Below, piece after piece: positions 28,652 to 38,419 of a DNA stretch of 64,000 nucleotides. The notes under the pieces are model-generated. The model worked only from the letters and a program-made list of their open reading frames with translations, was not told the origin of the DNA and did no database searches. Position 1 is the stretch's first letter. Every line of letters begins with the position of its first letter. Made by a program: the position numbers and the translations under genes. The stretch is from positions 496,001 to 560,000 of the forward strand of contig NC_008577.1 of assembly GCF_000203935.1 (NCBI RefSeq). Reading direction: 5' to 3'. This DNA comes from Shewanella sp. ANA-3 (GTDB lineage: Bacteria > Pseudomonadota > Gammaproteobacteria > Enterobacterales > Shewanellaceae).

Positions 28652-29695
28652 TTATGCCTGCGCACTGTTAAACATGAGCACGCGATTTCTGCCAGCGAGT
28701 TTGGCTTGGTAGAGCGCCTTATCCGAGCGCCTCAGCAAGGATTCTGGGGTGTTGTCATGAATGTGCATTGCGGTAAACCCAATGCTCACGCTAACACTGA
28801 TTGGTATGCCATCGTAATCCATCGCGGCAAGGGCGATCGCTTCCCTGATATCGTTAAAAAACCGCAAGGGCTCATACTCGCTTTGCTCGGGGAAGATAAT
28901 CGCAAACTCCTCACCACCAATGCGAAAGAATTTCCCCGGACTGGTCATCATAGTTTCGGAAATGGCGACGATACGCTGCAACACATAGTCGCCTGCACTA
29001 TGACCAAATTGGTCATTCAACATCTTAAAATGGTCAATATCCATCAAGCCAAAGAAAAACGACTGGCCATTTTCATGGAACTCAGTCATGGCTTGGCGAA
29101 TTTTTTGGGTAAACACCCGTCGATTTGCCGCGCCTGTTAAATGATCCGTTGAGGCAAGGTATTCGAGTTCTTTCAGTTGTAGTCGCAGGCTAATATTAAG
29201 CCCAATCCAATTGGCTAAGCATTGCAACTCTATGGCATGTAACTCACTGTAATAAGATGATTTCTTATGGGCGACATTGAGCGTGCCTAGGCAGACATCG
29301 CCATAAAGCAGCGGTGCATCCATACAGGTTTGCATGCCGTGTTGCGCCAGCATGATGCAGTCCAGTTCGGTGGATTTATCTAATTCATCGCAGATGAGTA
29401 CCGTCTTTTCCGTGAAGGCGCGACCCACAAGGGTATTGGCGATAGGTACCCTGAAATCGAGCGGGATCGCTTTGTTACCCCGGATGGAATAGATTTTGAG
29501 AAAGTCGGCGTCGTCCCTCAAGGTAATGCTGGCCCTTTCAGCATCAAACAGTTGGTAGAGCCATTGGGAAACGGTATCGAGTACTTCTTGAAGTGAATTC
29601 GCCACTGCGAGCGCTTGCACAAACTCGACAGGAAGGCAGATCTGATGTCCTTGAGCGTTATCAGATAAGTCTAAAGGGTTGAATCTTCTTTCCAT
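28652..29695 (-). CDS. GAF-GGDEF diguanylate cyclase
   Basis: A 347-residue soluble protein. A GAF sensor domain (about 25-170) precedes a GGDEF domain (about 180-343) with active-site sequence RIGGEEFAII (GGEEF form). The substrate-site residues of DHFKMLNDQFGH are intact, so c-di-GMP synthesis is expected. An RxxD inhibitory site is not evident four residues before GGEEF. No membrane helix is present, so the signal is probably a small cytosolic ligand or redox cue. Confidence 0.92.
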   Translation of the reverse strand: MERRFNPLDLSDNAQGHQICLPVEFVQALAVANSLQEVLDTVSQWLYQLFDAERASITLRDDADFLKIYSIRGNKAIPLDFRVPIANTLVGRAFTEKTVLICDELDKSTELDCIMLAQHGMQTCMDAPLLYGDVCLGTLNVAHKKSSYYSELHAIELQCLANWIGLNISLRLQLKELEYLASTDHLTGAANRRVFTQKIRQAMTEFHENGQSFFFGLMDIDHFKMLNDQFGHSAGDYVLQRIVAISETMMTSPGKFFRIGGEEFAIIFPEQSEYEPLRFFNDIREAIALAAMDYDGIPISVSVSIGFTAMHIHDNTPESLLRRSDKALYQAKLAGRNRVLMFNSAQA

Positions 29696-30349
29696 ACTTA
29701 TGCCCCTTAAAGCCTTTGGCTATCTAAAGCGATATTTTAAATACCCAATTGAGGTTCTAGCTGAAATATAAGTGGAGTTGGCAACCTCTGCAATCTTTGT
29801 TGAGAGTTGGTTAAATCTTGGCCAGTTGTTATGCGCTGTGTGCGAGCCTGAGTTGAATATCGCTATGGGTGATTTACTCACCATAGTTTTGTTGCAAAGT
29901 AATTGGTGGCGACCCGAACAAATGCACGACAAACGATGCATGTTGTTTGAATGTAATTAAATCGAGGGTGATGCTGTTAATGGTTTGTCGATATGTTTAT
30001 CTGTAACTTCGTTATTGCGGCTGATATTGTGGTTTTAACTACTGTTATTAAGATTAAATTCAGCCTTTATCACTTGATGTAAAACTGAAGTTTGACATGG
30101 GTCACAGTTTTAAACATTTATTCAGTTACAGCTTTATCTGTCTTTTGCTCAAATTTTATTCGTTTGAAAATTATGTACATAAGTTCAGATCAAAAACAGG
30201 TGATTTTTATCTCGAAAATGGCGTTTGTGCGCCTTTTGTCAGCAGTATTTGTGGTTGCTGGGTAGCAAAACAACAAAATAAACTGCTTTGACTAGTGTGA
30301 CCTATGCCCTAAATTTGCCTAAAAAAATAATGGTATGAAGGTTGTCACC
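29696..30349. other. 654-bp spacer upstream of the dicarboxylate transporter
   Basis: An AT-rich divergent spacer. Open frames at 29720-29941 (minus) and 30097-30291 (plus) have no convincing ribosome site or family resemblance. The only recognisable signal is a CRP-like site at 30091-30106. Confidence 0.5.
30091..30106. promoter_or_regulatory. CRP-like site
   Basis: TTTGA - 6 bp - TCACA, 9 of 10 matches to TGTGA-N6-TCACA, about 245 bp upstream of the transporter start. CRP control of C4-dicarboxylate uptake would make sense in Shewanella-type bacteria. Confidence 0.4.
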
Positions 30350-31750
30350 ATGTCCTTAGAGCAATCAAAGTCTGTTCCCCCCAATCATTCGTCCGCGAAT
30401 GTCGGGCTTGAAAAGAAAAAAATGCTGATCTTAGTCGCGGATATTTTTCTGCTATTCGCGCTATATTACGGTTTACCCTTTGACCAAGGGGTCAATACGG
30501 GTTTGGCTATCTTAGTGTTCGCCGCCATCTTGTGGTTAACCGAAGCGATTCACATCAGTATCACGGCGATTTTAGTGCCTATTTTGGCGGTATTCTTTGG
30601 GGTGTTTGAAACCAAAGAAGCCATGAGTAACTTTGCCAATCCGATTATCTATTTGTTTTTCGGTGGCTTTGTACTTGCGGCGGCGCTGCACCATCAAAAG
30701 ATCGATACTTTGATCGCGCAAAAACTCCTGCTGGCCTCCAAAGGTAAACTCAGCATTGCCTGTTTAATGCTATTTGGGGTAACGGCGCTGTTGTCTATGT
30801 GGATCAGTAACACTGCCACCACGGCGATGATGTTGCCACTCGCGCTGGGGATTTTGCAGCAGCTGGATCGTAAGCTGTACCACAGCACTTATGTGTTCCT
30901 GTTATTGGGGATTGCCTATTCCGCGAACATCGGCGGCATTGGTACCTTAGTCGGCAGCCCGCCAAACGCGATTGCGGCGGCACAGGTGGGGCTGAGCTTT
31001 AGCGATTGGCTGAAGTTTGGGATCCCAACCGTGATCTTGATGTTGCCTATGATGCTGCTGGCGCTTTATTGGTACTTTAAGCCGGATTTATCGGCTAAGT
31101 GCGAGTTGGCGGTTGAAGATCAAAAACTGACCTTCCAAGGCAAACTGACCTTAGTTATCTTCCTCGCAACCGTTTGTTGCTGGATTTTCAGTGTGCCACT
31201 GGCCAAAGCGCTCGGCGGAATTACGCAATTTGATACCGTTGTTGCACTCGGTGCGGTCGTGCTGCTGGCGGGTTTAGGACTGGTGGGTTGGAAGAAGATT
31301 GAATCGACTACAGATTGGGGCGTGTTGATCCTCTTCGGTGGCGGTTTGACCTTAAGTGCTGTGCTCAAAAGCACTGGTACCAGCGTGTTCCTCGCACACT
31401 GGATGACGGATATTTTTGGCAGCACCCATATGTCGCTGTTCGTGTTTGCGGTGATCGCTTTCGTGGTGATGCTGACCGAGTTTGCCAGTAATACCGCGAG
31501 CGCGGCGCTGTTAGTGCCAGTATTTGCGGCGATTGCCGAAGCATTAGGGGTATCGCCTGTGATGCTATCCGTGCTGATTGGTATTGCGGCTTCCTGCGCC
31601 TTTATGTTGCCAGTGGCGACGCCGCCTAATGCCATTGTTTATGGCTCTGGCCATATCAAGCAGTCGGAAATGGTGCGAGTGGGCATGATAATTAACTTCC
31701 TCAGCATGATAGTACTGGGCATTATTGCCCACACCTTCTGGGAAGTGTAA
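30350..31750 (+). CDS. DASS/SLC13 family sodium:dicarboxylate symporter
   Basis: A polytopic transporter of 466 residues from the ATG at 30350. An AAGG site lies 8 bases before this ATG, while the ATG at 30335 has a poor one. Both halves carry the family's SNT motif ([11 protein letters not shown] and [11 protein letters not shown]), and the C-terminus has [15 protein letters not shown]. These loops bind Na+ and the carboxylate in the VcINDY structure. Likely substrates are succinate, fumarate or malate. Single gene with a terminator. Confidence 0.9.
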   Translation: MSLEQSKSVPPNHSSANVGLEKKKMLILVADIFLLFALYYGLPFDQGVNTGLAILVFAAILWLTEAIHISITAILVPILAVFFGVFETKEAMSNFANPIIYLFFGGFVLAAALHHQKIDTLIAQKLLLASKGKLSIACLMLFGVTALLSMWISNTATTAMMLPLALGILQQLDRKLYHSTYVFLLLGIAYSANIGGIGTLVGSPPNAIAAAQVGLSFSDWLKFGIPTVILMLPMMLLALYWYFKPDLSAKCELAVEDQKLTFQGKLTLVIFLATVCCWIFSVPLAKALGGITQFDTVVALGAVVLLAGLGLVGWKKIESTTDWGVLILFGGGLTLSAVLKSTGTSVFLAHWMTDIFGSTHMSLFVFAVIAFVVMLTEFASNTASAALLVPVFAAIAEALGVSPVMLSVLIGIAASCAFMLPVATPPNAIVYGSGHIKQSEMVRVGMIINFLSMIVLGIIAHTFWEV

Positions 31751-31772
31751 ACGCCTCTGAACCATTCAAATA

Positions 31773-31800
31773 AAATACCCAGCAAAGCTGGGTATTTTTA
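31773..31800. terminator. Bidirectional terminator
   Basis: AAATACCCAGC, loop AAA, GCTGGGTATTT with T/A runs on both sides, between the transporter and convergent trxC. Confidence 0.88.
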
Positions 31801-31813
31801 TGGGCGAAAGACT

Positions 31814-32236
31814 TTAACAATAACTATGCAGCCATTGGTCGAGTGCCGGCTTGGGTAAGGCGCCCGCTTGCTGGGCGATAACATGCCCCTGTTTGAAAAT
31901 CATCAGCGTAGGGATAGAGCGGATCCCAAATTGTGCCGCCAGTGCCTGTTGCTCCTCGGTATTAATCTTGCCAAAGCGAAATTGTGGTTCCCATGCTTTT
32001 GCCGCCGCCGAAAAGGTGGGCGCAAAGCTTTTGCAGGGGCCGCACCAGCTCGCCCAAAAATCGACAACGAGTGGCAACTCTGACTTGTGAGCATGATTGA
32101 TAAAATTGGCGCTCGTGAGCTCAATGGGCGCCGCCGCAAACAGATTTTGTTTACATTTGCCGCAGGTCGGCTGCTCAGTTAACCGCTCTTGGGGCACGCG
32201 GTTTAAGGTGTCACAGTGGGGGCAGGCAATAATCAT
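31814..32236 (-). CDS. trxC: Thioredoxin 2
   Basis: A 140-residue cytosolic thioredoxin with the N-terminal zinc finger that marks TrxC: CPHC (5-8) and CGKC (25-28). The active site is WCGPC (64-68) and the cis-Pro lies in IRSIPTLM. In E. coli trxC belongs to the OxyR regulon. No OxyR site was identified here. It converges on the dicarboxylate transporter. Confidence 0.95.
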   Translation of the reverse strand: MIIACPHCDTLNRVPQERLTEQPTCGKCKQNLFAAAPIELTSANFINHAHKSELPLVVDFWASWCGPCKSFAPTFSAAAKAWEPQFRFGKINTEEQQALAAQFGIRSIPTLMIFKQGHVIAQQAGALPKPALDQWLHSYC

Positions 32237-32425
32237 GGAATGGCTCCTTAGCTCAATGCATGCTGTAGATATGGGGGCGCTGCGGCAAATTTAAAGGGAG
32301 GTAAAGGCGTATCTAAACCTGCGCCACAAAATGGATGAGCTGCACCGACAAGCTCGGCTGGCGATGTTAGAATAGGCACTTTGATGAATCACTTGAATGT
32401 AAGTGACGGCGAAGAGATTAATTAA

Positions 32426-32761
32426 ATGACTGAATTAGAAGTTGTCGATCTGGTTATCGGCGAAGGAAAAGAGGCCGTAAAAGGCGCGTTGATCACCACT
32501 CAATACCGCGGTTTTTTGCAAGATGGCACTCAGTTCGATTCCTCCTATGACCGTGGTCAGGCATTTCAATGCGTGATCGGTACTGGCCGCGTAATTAAAG
32601 GCTGGGATCAAGGACTAATGGGCATGAAGGTTGGCGGTAAACGTAAGTTATTCGTTCCCGCGCATTTAGCCTATGGCGAGCGACAAATTGGTGCCCATAT
32701 CAAGCCAAATTCAGACCTCACCTTTGAGATTGAATTGCTTGAAGTGCTAACCCGCGATTAA
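32426..32761 (+). CDS. FKBP-type peptidyl-prolyl isomerase
   Basis: A 111-residue single-domain FKBP without signal peptide. Active-site residues of FKBP12 are recognisable: DGTQFDSSYDRG, VIKGWDQGL and PAHLAYGER. It is probably cytosolic and acts in protein folding. Single gene. The spacer before it (32237-32425) shows no signal beyond a weak ribosome site. Confidence 0.93.
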   Translation: MTELEVVDLVIGEGKEAVKGALITTQYRGFLQDGTQFDSSYDRGQAFQCVIGTGRVIKGWDQGLMGMKVGGKRKLFVPAHLAYGERQIGAHIKPNSDLTFEIELLEVLTRD

Positions 32762-32925
32762 GCGTAACGGGTTGAAGATGGGGTCAGCATTTGGCTGACT
32801 CCTCTTGAATTGCTTGCTCTCCCTTTTGCTACGTCCTTTTGGCTTTATCCTTTTGACTATGTCCCTTCGGCATGAACTGTTTTACACTGGACGAAAATTC
32901 CCCAATTTAATGACAGAGATTTTTC

Positions 32926-33912
32926 GTGGTAGCGGATTCTGCAGCACAAATAAAGCAACTTCAGGCCGAAATCGCCGAGCTTAAACGTGAAAATGCGCGG
33001 TTAACGGCGCTCAATAATCGCGCCGAAGAAAAACTCTTTGCCGCCCTCGATGGCAATGGCTTGTGTTTGTGGGAGCAGCATGTTCCCAGTGGCAATCTCA
33101 CCCTGTTCAATGTGAAGTGGGGCGAACTGCTCGGCTTTAGCCGCGAGGAGCTTCGTGCCCATGTCGACAGTTGGAAAAGTAAACTTCATCCAGAGGATAA
33201 AGACTGGGTAATCAAAGCCTTTGAAGACCATGTGAATGGCAAGGCCGATTATTATCAGGTCGTGCACCGTATGCTGCACAAAGATGGCAGCATTACTTGG
33301 GTGTCGGATCGTGGCCGCATTGTTGAGCGTTTACCTGATGGCACGCCACTGCGGATGATGGGCAGCCATATCGATATCACTCAAGAAAAGCGCTACGAGC
33401 TGGATTTAGCCCGACTAGCCCATAGCGATCCACTCACCAACTTAATGAACCGCCAAGCCATCGCCAAGGCCTTCGATGAGTTATTACAACCCGGCCAGCG
33501 CGGGGCGTTATTCTTTATCGATCTTGATGGTTTTAAAGCCTTAAATGATCACCATGGCCACAAATTTGGCGATAACTTATTGGTGCATGTGGCGCATTCA
33601 TTAGTAGAGCATTCGGGGGCGCAGGCAAAGATCGCGCGGCTCGGTGGGGACGAGTTTGTGATTGTCCTGCTATCTTCGGATATAGAAGCCCTAGGCATGC
33701 TCGCGCAATCCTTACTGGATGTTTATCGACAGCGTTTCTTGCTCGATGGTTGTGAAGTGGCGATTAGCTTGAGTATCGGTATCGATATTTTTGAGTACGG
33801 CGATCGTTTTACTCAAAGCTGCGATCGCGCCGATGCGGCTATGTATCGTATTAAACACCAAGGGAAAAACGGCTACAGCTTCTCTCGGAATGAGAGCAGT
33901 ATTAACCGCTAA
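32926..33912 (+). CDS. PAS-GGDEF diguanylate cyclase
   Basis: A 328-residue soluble protein. An N-terminal coiled coil (about 5-35, EIAELKRENARL) is followed by a PAS_3-type domain (about 40-155, with LHPEDKDWV and the PAC-like ITQEKRYE end). The GGDEF domain (about 160-322) has RLGGDEFVIV. Catalytic and metal residues are intact (FFIDLDGFKALND), so it should make c-di-GMP. It starts with GTG at 32926 behind a weak ACAGAGA site. Confidence 0.92.
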   Translation: MVADSAAQIKQLQAEIAELKRENARLTALNNRAEEKLFAALDGNGLCLWEQHVPSGNLTLFNVKWGELLGFSREELRAHVDSWKSKLHPEDKDWVIKAFEDHVNGKADYYQVVHRMLHKDGSITWVSDRGRIVERLPDGTPLRMMGSHIDITQEKRYELDLARLAHSDPLTNLMNRQAIAKAFDELLQPGQRGALFFIDLDGFKALNDHHGHKFGDNLLVHVAHSLVEHSGAQAKIARLGGDEFVIVLLSSDIEALGMLAQSLLDVYRQRFLLDGCEVAISLSIGIDIFEYGDRFTQSCDRADAAMYRIKHQGKNGYSFSRNESSINR

Positions 33913-33920
33913 TGGGCGGC

Positions 33921-33943
33921 GGACGCGCCGTGCTTGCGCGTCC
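33921..33943. terminator. GC-rich hairpin between convergent genes
   Basis: GGACGCGC, loop CGTGCTT, GCGCGTCC, between the PAS-GGDEF gene and the DUF1850 gene. No T-run, so termination is only inferred. Confidence 0.35.
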
Positions 33944-33961
33944 TCCTTCCTACAGTGATAT

Positions 33962-34360
33962 TCACAGCTGACAGCCCCACACCTCAACGGCGGCATCTTG
34001 TTTGTTCGGCTGACCAATCCAATGACTCATGGCTTGGCATTGCGTCTCTCCTGAAGCCTGAGTGAAGCACAGCTCAAAATCCCCCGCCTCGGGGGTGCGC
34101 CCTAAGCGTAATCTCGGCAGCACGGGCAGCTTAGGTTGATAATGCCAACTGCCATTACTAAACACTGCATTATCGGGGATTTCCATTCCCGCCCCCGTAC
34201 CTTTGACTCTGGCTTCTATGAGCCGTAATCCTTGTGAGGTAACTCGATAGTCTTCTTCCCAGCGGATTTTTTCTATGCTGTGGTTCCACGCTAGGGTGAA
34301 CTGCTCTGTAGGCACTTGTGCCCACAGTGTGCCGGCTAGGCCTAAACATAGACCTAGCAT
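33962..34360 (-). CDS. DUF1850 protein of the TAXI-TRAP operon
   Basis: A 132-residue exported protein with a short signal peptide (GLAGTLWA). The conserved LAWNHSIEKIRWEEDYRV segment is typical of DUF1850. Members sit almost always beside fused TRAP permeases and TAXI binding proteins, as here, 33 bp after the permease gene. Function is unknown. It is the last gene of the operon. Confidence 0.85.
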   Translation of the reverse strand: MLGLCLGLAGTLWAQVPTEQFTLAWNHSIEKIRWEEDYRVTSQGLRLIEARVKGTGAGMEIPDNAVFSNGSWHYQPKLPVLPRLRLGRTPEAGDFELCFTQASGETQCQAMSHWIGQPNKQDAAVEVWGCQL

Positions 34361-34393
34361 CTTATTGCCTTACCTTTGCATAAGTTCAAAACC

Positions 34394-36427
34394 TTACCCC
34401 TGCTCCGCAAGACGTTTCAGTTTGCGCACTCTTAGGCTGTGCTGCACGATAAAGAGTAGCGCCAGTCCAAAACCGATTTCATCACTGAGCGGTGTCGCAA
34501 GGATTAAACTGGCTCCTGCGAGGAAGCCGATAACGCGTTCCCACCAATAGAGTTTTTGCAGTAAGAAACCGGTGAAGATCACGCCCCAGATACCTATGCC
34601 TACGGTGGCTTTTAACATCACAAAGCCGATGGCAAGCCAGCTATCACTTTGTAGCATAAGCGCTGGTTCGTAAACCGCCATAAAGGGGATCACAAAGCCT
34701 GCGATGGCGATGCGAATCGCCCATAGACTGATCTTTAGCCCCGATTCTTTTGCTATTGGCGCTGCGGCAAAGCAGGCCAAGGCGACGGGAGGCGTGAGGT
34801 CGGCCATAATCCCAAAGTAAAACACAAACATATGGGAGACGATCAGCGGTACACCTAAGTCCAGCAGGGCAGGTGCGGCAATCGAGCTGGTAATGATGTA
34901 GTTAGGAATACTCGGGATCCCCATACCTAACACCATACAAGTCAGCATAGTTAACACCAGCGAGAGGAAGAGGTTATCTTGACCCACTGCGAGGATGTAA
35001 CTGGCGAAGGTTGAGGCAATGCCCGTCAGCGAGACGATACCGATAATCACCCCAACCAGGGCGCAGGCTATCCCCACAGGCACCGCATGGCGAGCGCCAT
35101 CGACTAAGGCGTGTAGGCAGATGGTCAGGGTATCTTTGCCCCCTTTGATAAACCAGCAGACAGCAACCAGTAAGGCGATAACCCCAAAGACGACGGCGAT
35201 ACCCATCTGGAAGAAGCCAGCACACAACACCCCAAGGGCGATCCAAAAGGCGAAGCGCATGGCATTAGAAGGCAGGCGCAGCACAATCGCAGAGCCTAAG
35301 ATCACTATCGAGGTCAGTGCTAAACCGACCATGCCAGAGAACAGCGGCGTACGACCCGAAAACAGCAAGTAAATCAAAATAAACAGCGGGATCAGCAGAT
35401 ACCAGCGCTCCTTCACTGCCGCCCAGGGATCGGGACATTGATCCTTGGGTAAGCCGCAGAGATTGGCGCGTTTTGCCTCCAGATGCACCATCCAGAACAC
35501 TGAGCTGAAATACAATAATGCGGGGATTAACGCCGCTTTGGCGATTTCAATAAACGGCACGTTAATGGTTTCGGCCATGATAAAGGCCACCGCGCCCATG
35601 ATGGGTGGCATAATCTGGCTACCCATACTGGAGGTGGCTTCTACACCGCCAGCAAAGGCGGGGCGGTAGCCAAAGCGTTTCATCAAGGGAATGGTAAATT
35701 GCCCCGTGGTCACCACGTTGGCTACTCCTGAGCCTGTGATTGTGCCCATCATCGCCGAGGAAACCACGGCCACTTTCGCCGGGCCGCCGAGTTTATGGCC
35801 GAATAATCCCATCGCAAAATCGGTAAACAGACGGATCATCCCCGCCTGCTCTAAAAAGGCGCCAAACAAGATAAACAGAAAGATATAGGTGGCCGACACA
35901 TAGGTTGGTGTGCCGTAGAGCCCTTCGGTACCGAAGGATAACTGATTGATAATTTGGTCAACGCCGTAGCCACGGTGCATTAAGTCACCGGGGAGATATT
36001 GGCCGAATAAGCCGTAGGCCAAGAAAATACAGCAGATAATTGGCAGTGCCCAGCCCATCACCCGCCGCGCGGCTTCAAACACTAAAACAATCAACACTAC
36101 GCCTATCACCATATCGGCATCGGTGAGTTCACCGGAGCGCTGGATCAGGTCGGCCTCAAAAAACCATTGGTAGGCGGCTGTTGCCATGCCCGCAAGGCCA
36201 AGCACCCAGCCTAAGGGTTGCCAAGGGCGAGACTTACCCACCGCCGGATAACTTAAAAATACGATTAACAGTAAAAAGCCCACATGGGTTGCCCGCAATA
36301 CTTGGGTCGATACGGGATGAAAGGCGGCGGTAATGATTTGAAAAATGGAGAAAACTAGCGCCGTATAAAACAGTGCCTTGGGCCAGTCACTGGTCTTAGC
36401 GCCTAGTCCTTGTTCGGAATCGCTCAT
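34394..36427 (-). CDS. TRAP transporter fused permease (4TM-12TM)
   Basis: A 677-residue inner-membrane protein that joins the small DctQ-like and large DctM-like subunits, as TRAP-TAXI permeases do. The large domain holds the GMGIPSIPNYIITSS and VSSAMMGTITGSG stretches of the family. It works with the periplasmic TAXI protein encoded 107 bp upstream for Na+-driven uptake. The substrate is unknown (glutamate- or dicarboxylate-like ligands are common). Confidence 0.92.
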   Translation of the reverse strand: MSDSEQGLGAKTSDWPKALFYTALVFSIFQIITAAFHPVSTQVLRATHVGFLLLIVFLSYPAVGKSRPWQPLGWVLGLAGMATAAYQWFFEADLIQRSGELTDADMVIGVVLIVLVFEAARRVMGWALPIICCIFLAYGLFGQYLPGDLMHRGYGVDQIINQLSFGTEGLYGTPTYVSATYIFLFILFGAFLEQAGMIRLFTDFAMGLFGHKLGGPAKVAVVSSAMMGTITGSGVANVVTTGQFTIPLMKRFGYRPAFAGGVEATSSMGSQIMPPIMGAVAFIMAETINVPFIEIAKAALIPALLYFSSVFWMVHLEAKRANLCGLPKDQCPDPWAAVKERWYLLIPLFILIYLLFSGRTPLFSGMVGLALTSIVILGSAIVLRLPSNAMRFAFWIALGVLCAGFFQMGIAVVFGVIALLVAVCWFIKGGKDTLTICLHALVDGARHAVPVGIACALVGVIIGIVSLTGIASTFASYILAVGQDNLFLSLVLTMLTCMVLGMGIPSIPNYIITSSIAAPALLDLGVPLIVSHMFVFYFGIMADLTPPVALACFAAAPIAKESGLKISLWAIRIAIAGFVIPFMAVYEPALMLQSDSWLAIGFVMLKATVGIGIWGVIFTGFLLQKLYWWERVIGFLAGASLILATPLSDEIGFGLALLFIVQHSLRVRKLKRLAEQG

Positions 36428-36534
36428 ATTTATGCCTCACAGCATTAGACTACAGAGGGCGACGCAGCACTTGAGTGACGCTATCACTCAAGTGCTTAGG
36501 TGAAAAATGGGTCGCACAGATTGAGGTTACACCC

Positions 36535-37491
36535 TTAGAGTGCGCCAACTTCTTTGAAATAACGCTCAGCACCTGGGTGCAGTGGCGCAGGCAGGTTTTT
36601 GGTGGCCTTGTCTAATTGAATGGCTTTCGCCGCTGAGTGGGCGTTGCCGAGGCGGTCTAAATGTTCAAACATCAGTTTAGTCATTTGATAGGCTAAATCG
36701 TCAGACACACCCGCTTGAGTCACAAAGAGGTTTTGAATCGCAACCGTAGAGACATCGGCGGTTTGGCCTTCGTAGGTGGCTGCTGGGATCACCCCATGTT
36801 GATAGGCTGGGTTATTGATTTTGCCGATCACATCTTCGGGAATTTCCACAAAGTTGATTGGCATAGTCGCGGCTAAATCGCGGATCGCCGCCATACCTAA
36901 GCCCGAGGATTGTAGGGTCGCGTCTAACTGACGGTTTTTAATCAGCTCGACCGATTCGGCATAGGGTAAAAATTCCACTTTGCCCATGTCTTCGTAGCTT
37001 AATCCCGCGGCTTTAAAAATTGCGCGCGCGTTGAGTTCAGTACCCGACTTAGGCGCACCAACAGAAATACGTTTACCTTTCAAATCGGCTAAGGTTTTGA
37101 TGCCAGATTCTTTATTGGCCACAATTTGAATGTAGTTAGGATAAGCGGCTGCGAGCACGCGCACTTTGTCTAATGGTTTTTTAAAGCCGGCATCGGCATC
37201 GCCTTGATAGGCTGCAGCGACCGAGTCGCCTAAGGCTAAGGCCAATTCACCACGACCCGCTTGCAGCAAGTTGAGGTTTTCAACCGAGGCTTTAGTGGCT
37301 TGCACTGAGGTTTTAGCGCCTTCAATGCCTGAGCCATAGAGCTGCGACAGTGCCACACCAATGGGGTAATACACGCCACTGGTGCCGCCAGTTAAGATAT
37401 TGATAAAGGCAGGTGCGGCCGCCATTGAGGCAGCGCTGAGCGAGAGTGTTAATGCTGCGCCAACGGCGATAAAGCGTTTGTTGATTTTCAT
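36535..37491 (-). CDS. TAXI family TRAP solute-binding protein
   Basis: A 318-residue periplasmic protein. The signal peptide ends near MAAA (about residue 26), followed by INILTGGTSGVYYPIG, the TAXI family hallmark. The hinge region LKGKRISVGAPKSGTEL is also typical. It is the first gene of the three-gene operon, with an AAGGA ribosome site. Confidence 0.93.
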   Translation of the reverse strand: MKINKRFIAVGAALTLSLSAASMAAAPAFINILTGGTSGVYYPIGVALSQLYGSGIEGAKTSVQATKASVENLNLLQAGRGELALALGDSVAAAYQGDADAGFKKPLDKVRVLAAAYPNYIQIVANKESGIKTLADLKGKRISVGAPKSGTELNARAIFKAAGLSYEDMGKVEFLPYAESVELIKNRQLDATLQSSGLGMAAIRDLAATMPINFVEIPEDVIGKINNPAYQHGVIPAATYEGQTADVSTVAIQNLFVTQAGVSDDLAYQMTKLMFEHLDRLGNAHSAAKAIQLDKATKNLPAPLHPGAERYFKEVGAL

Positions 37492-37914
37492 GCTGAAATA
37501 TCCTTATTTTTTATTGTGTTATATAGGGTAAGGTAAATCGGACTGTTTGATTGCTACTTTAGTATCACTACTTATATACCCAAATCTGCTCAAAATACAG
37601 GCTTTGACACGAGTTTATATGCAGTCTAAAGCGTGACTTTTGAGGCTTATCGTCAATATTCCACTAGGGCTAGCGAGCGTCGGGTGCTGTGATGGCTAAA
37701 ATGGAATAAGCTGATAAATCGGTAACTTAGCTGCGATTGTGGTTCAGGGTGATCTAGGTAAATAAAACCTTAGCAAAAGACTCAAGCGATGTGCATGTTG
37801 CTTTAGTCTAGGTGACATTTTCAGTTAAGGGCTTAGGCCAATTAAATCATCATCTTATTGATAACTGAATCTGTGTTGTTTGCGGGATTAATAACCAATA
37901 ACCGAGAGCGAGCC
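37492..37914. other. Spacer upstream of the TAXI operon
   Basis: No ORF with a ribosome site, repeat or RNA was recognised. It presumably holds the TAXI operon promoter. Confidence 0.45.
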
Positions 37915-37943
37915 AATAAAAAGGGCTAACCGCAGTTAACCCT
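37915..37943 (-). terminator. Terminator of the 40-residue protein gene
   Basis: Read on the minus strand: AAGGGTTAAC, loop TGCG, GTTAGCCCTT (one mismatch), then TTTTATT. It lies 42 bp after the stop of the small gene. Confidence 0.75.
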
Positions 37944-37984
37944 TAATTGTCGATATTGGAGGCGCACCCTAAAGTGCCACAATA

Positions 37985-38107
37985 TTATTTAACGTTATCG
38001 AGGAGACCTTTAGACGCATTTTTGGCGTGTTTTGCGGCACGTTTTTCCTTCATCGTCATTAACGGCTTTTTCTTGGCCTCTTTGCGATTTTTTTGCTCTT
38101 TACTCAT
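37985..38107 (-). CDS. Small basic protein of 40 residues
   Basis: A short frame coding MSKEQKNRKEAKKKPLMTMK... and ending DNVK. About 14 of 40 residues are Lys or Arg. A GGAG ribosome site lies 6 bases before the ATG, and a terminator follows the stop, so the unit looks complete. No signal or membrane helix. It could bind RNA, ribosomes or another polyanion, but that is only inferred from charge. Confidence 0.65.
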   Translation of the reverse strand: MSKEQKNRKEAKKKPLMTMKEKRAAKHAKNASKGLLDNVK

Positions 38108-38419
38108 AGCTAACTCCATGTACTTTCAGTGGTTGTTCATCAGGCTAATCATGTAAGCCATTTGCGTAAAACCTGTTCCATGATGTCCTGATTAAAACGA
38201 AACGATTAAACTCGAATTACACCATTTTTAAATCACAACTATTTAAAACTATTGGTAAATTACTTGAATTTATTTGCCTCTCTGAGCGGTACTCGCAAAA
38301 TAATCTTATCACCTAAATCCTAACTAAGATCCACTCACTACTTAGAATAATTCACGCTAATGGTAGTGCCAATGTGTATATAAAATATGCGGTTTGGCGC
38401 ACGGTTTTAGCCTAGGCCG
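38108..38419. other. AT-rich spacer
   Basis: Between the small basic gene and the HerA-like gene. Apart from the expected promoter of the small gene nothing was recognised. Confidence 0.4.

Noticed and set aside
30097..30291. 64-codon frame in the spacer upstream of the dicarboxylate transporter
   Set aside because: No ribosome site, odd composition, and it overlaps the CRP-like site region.
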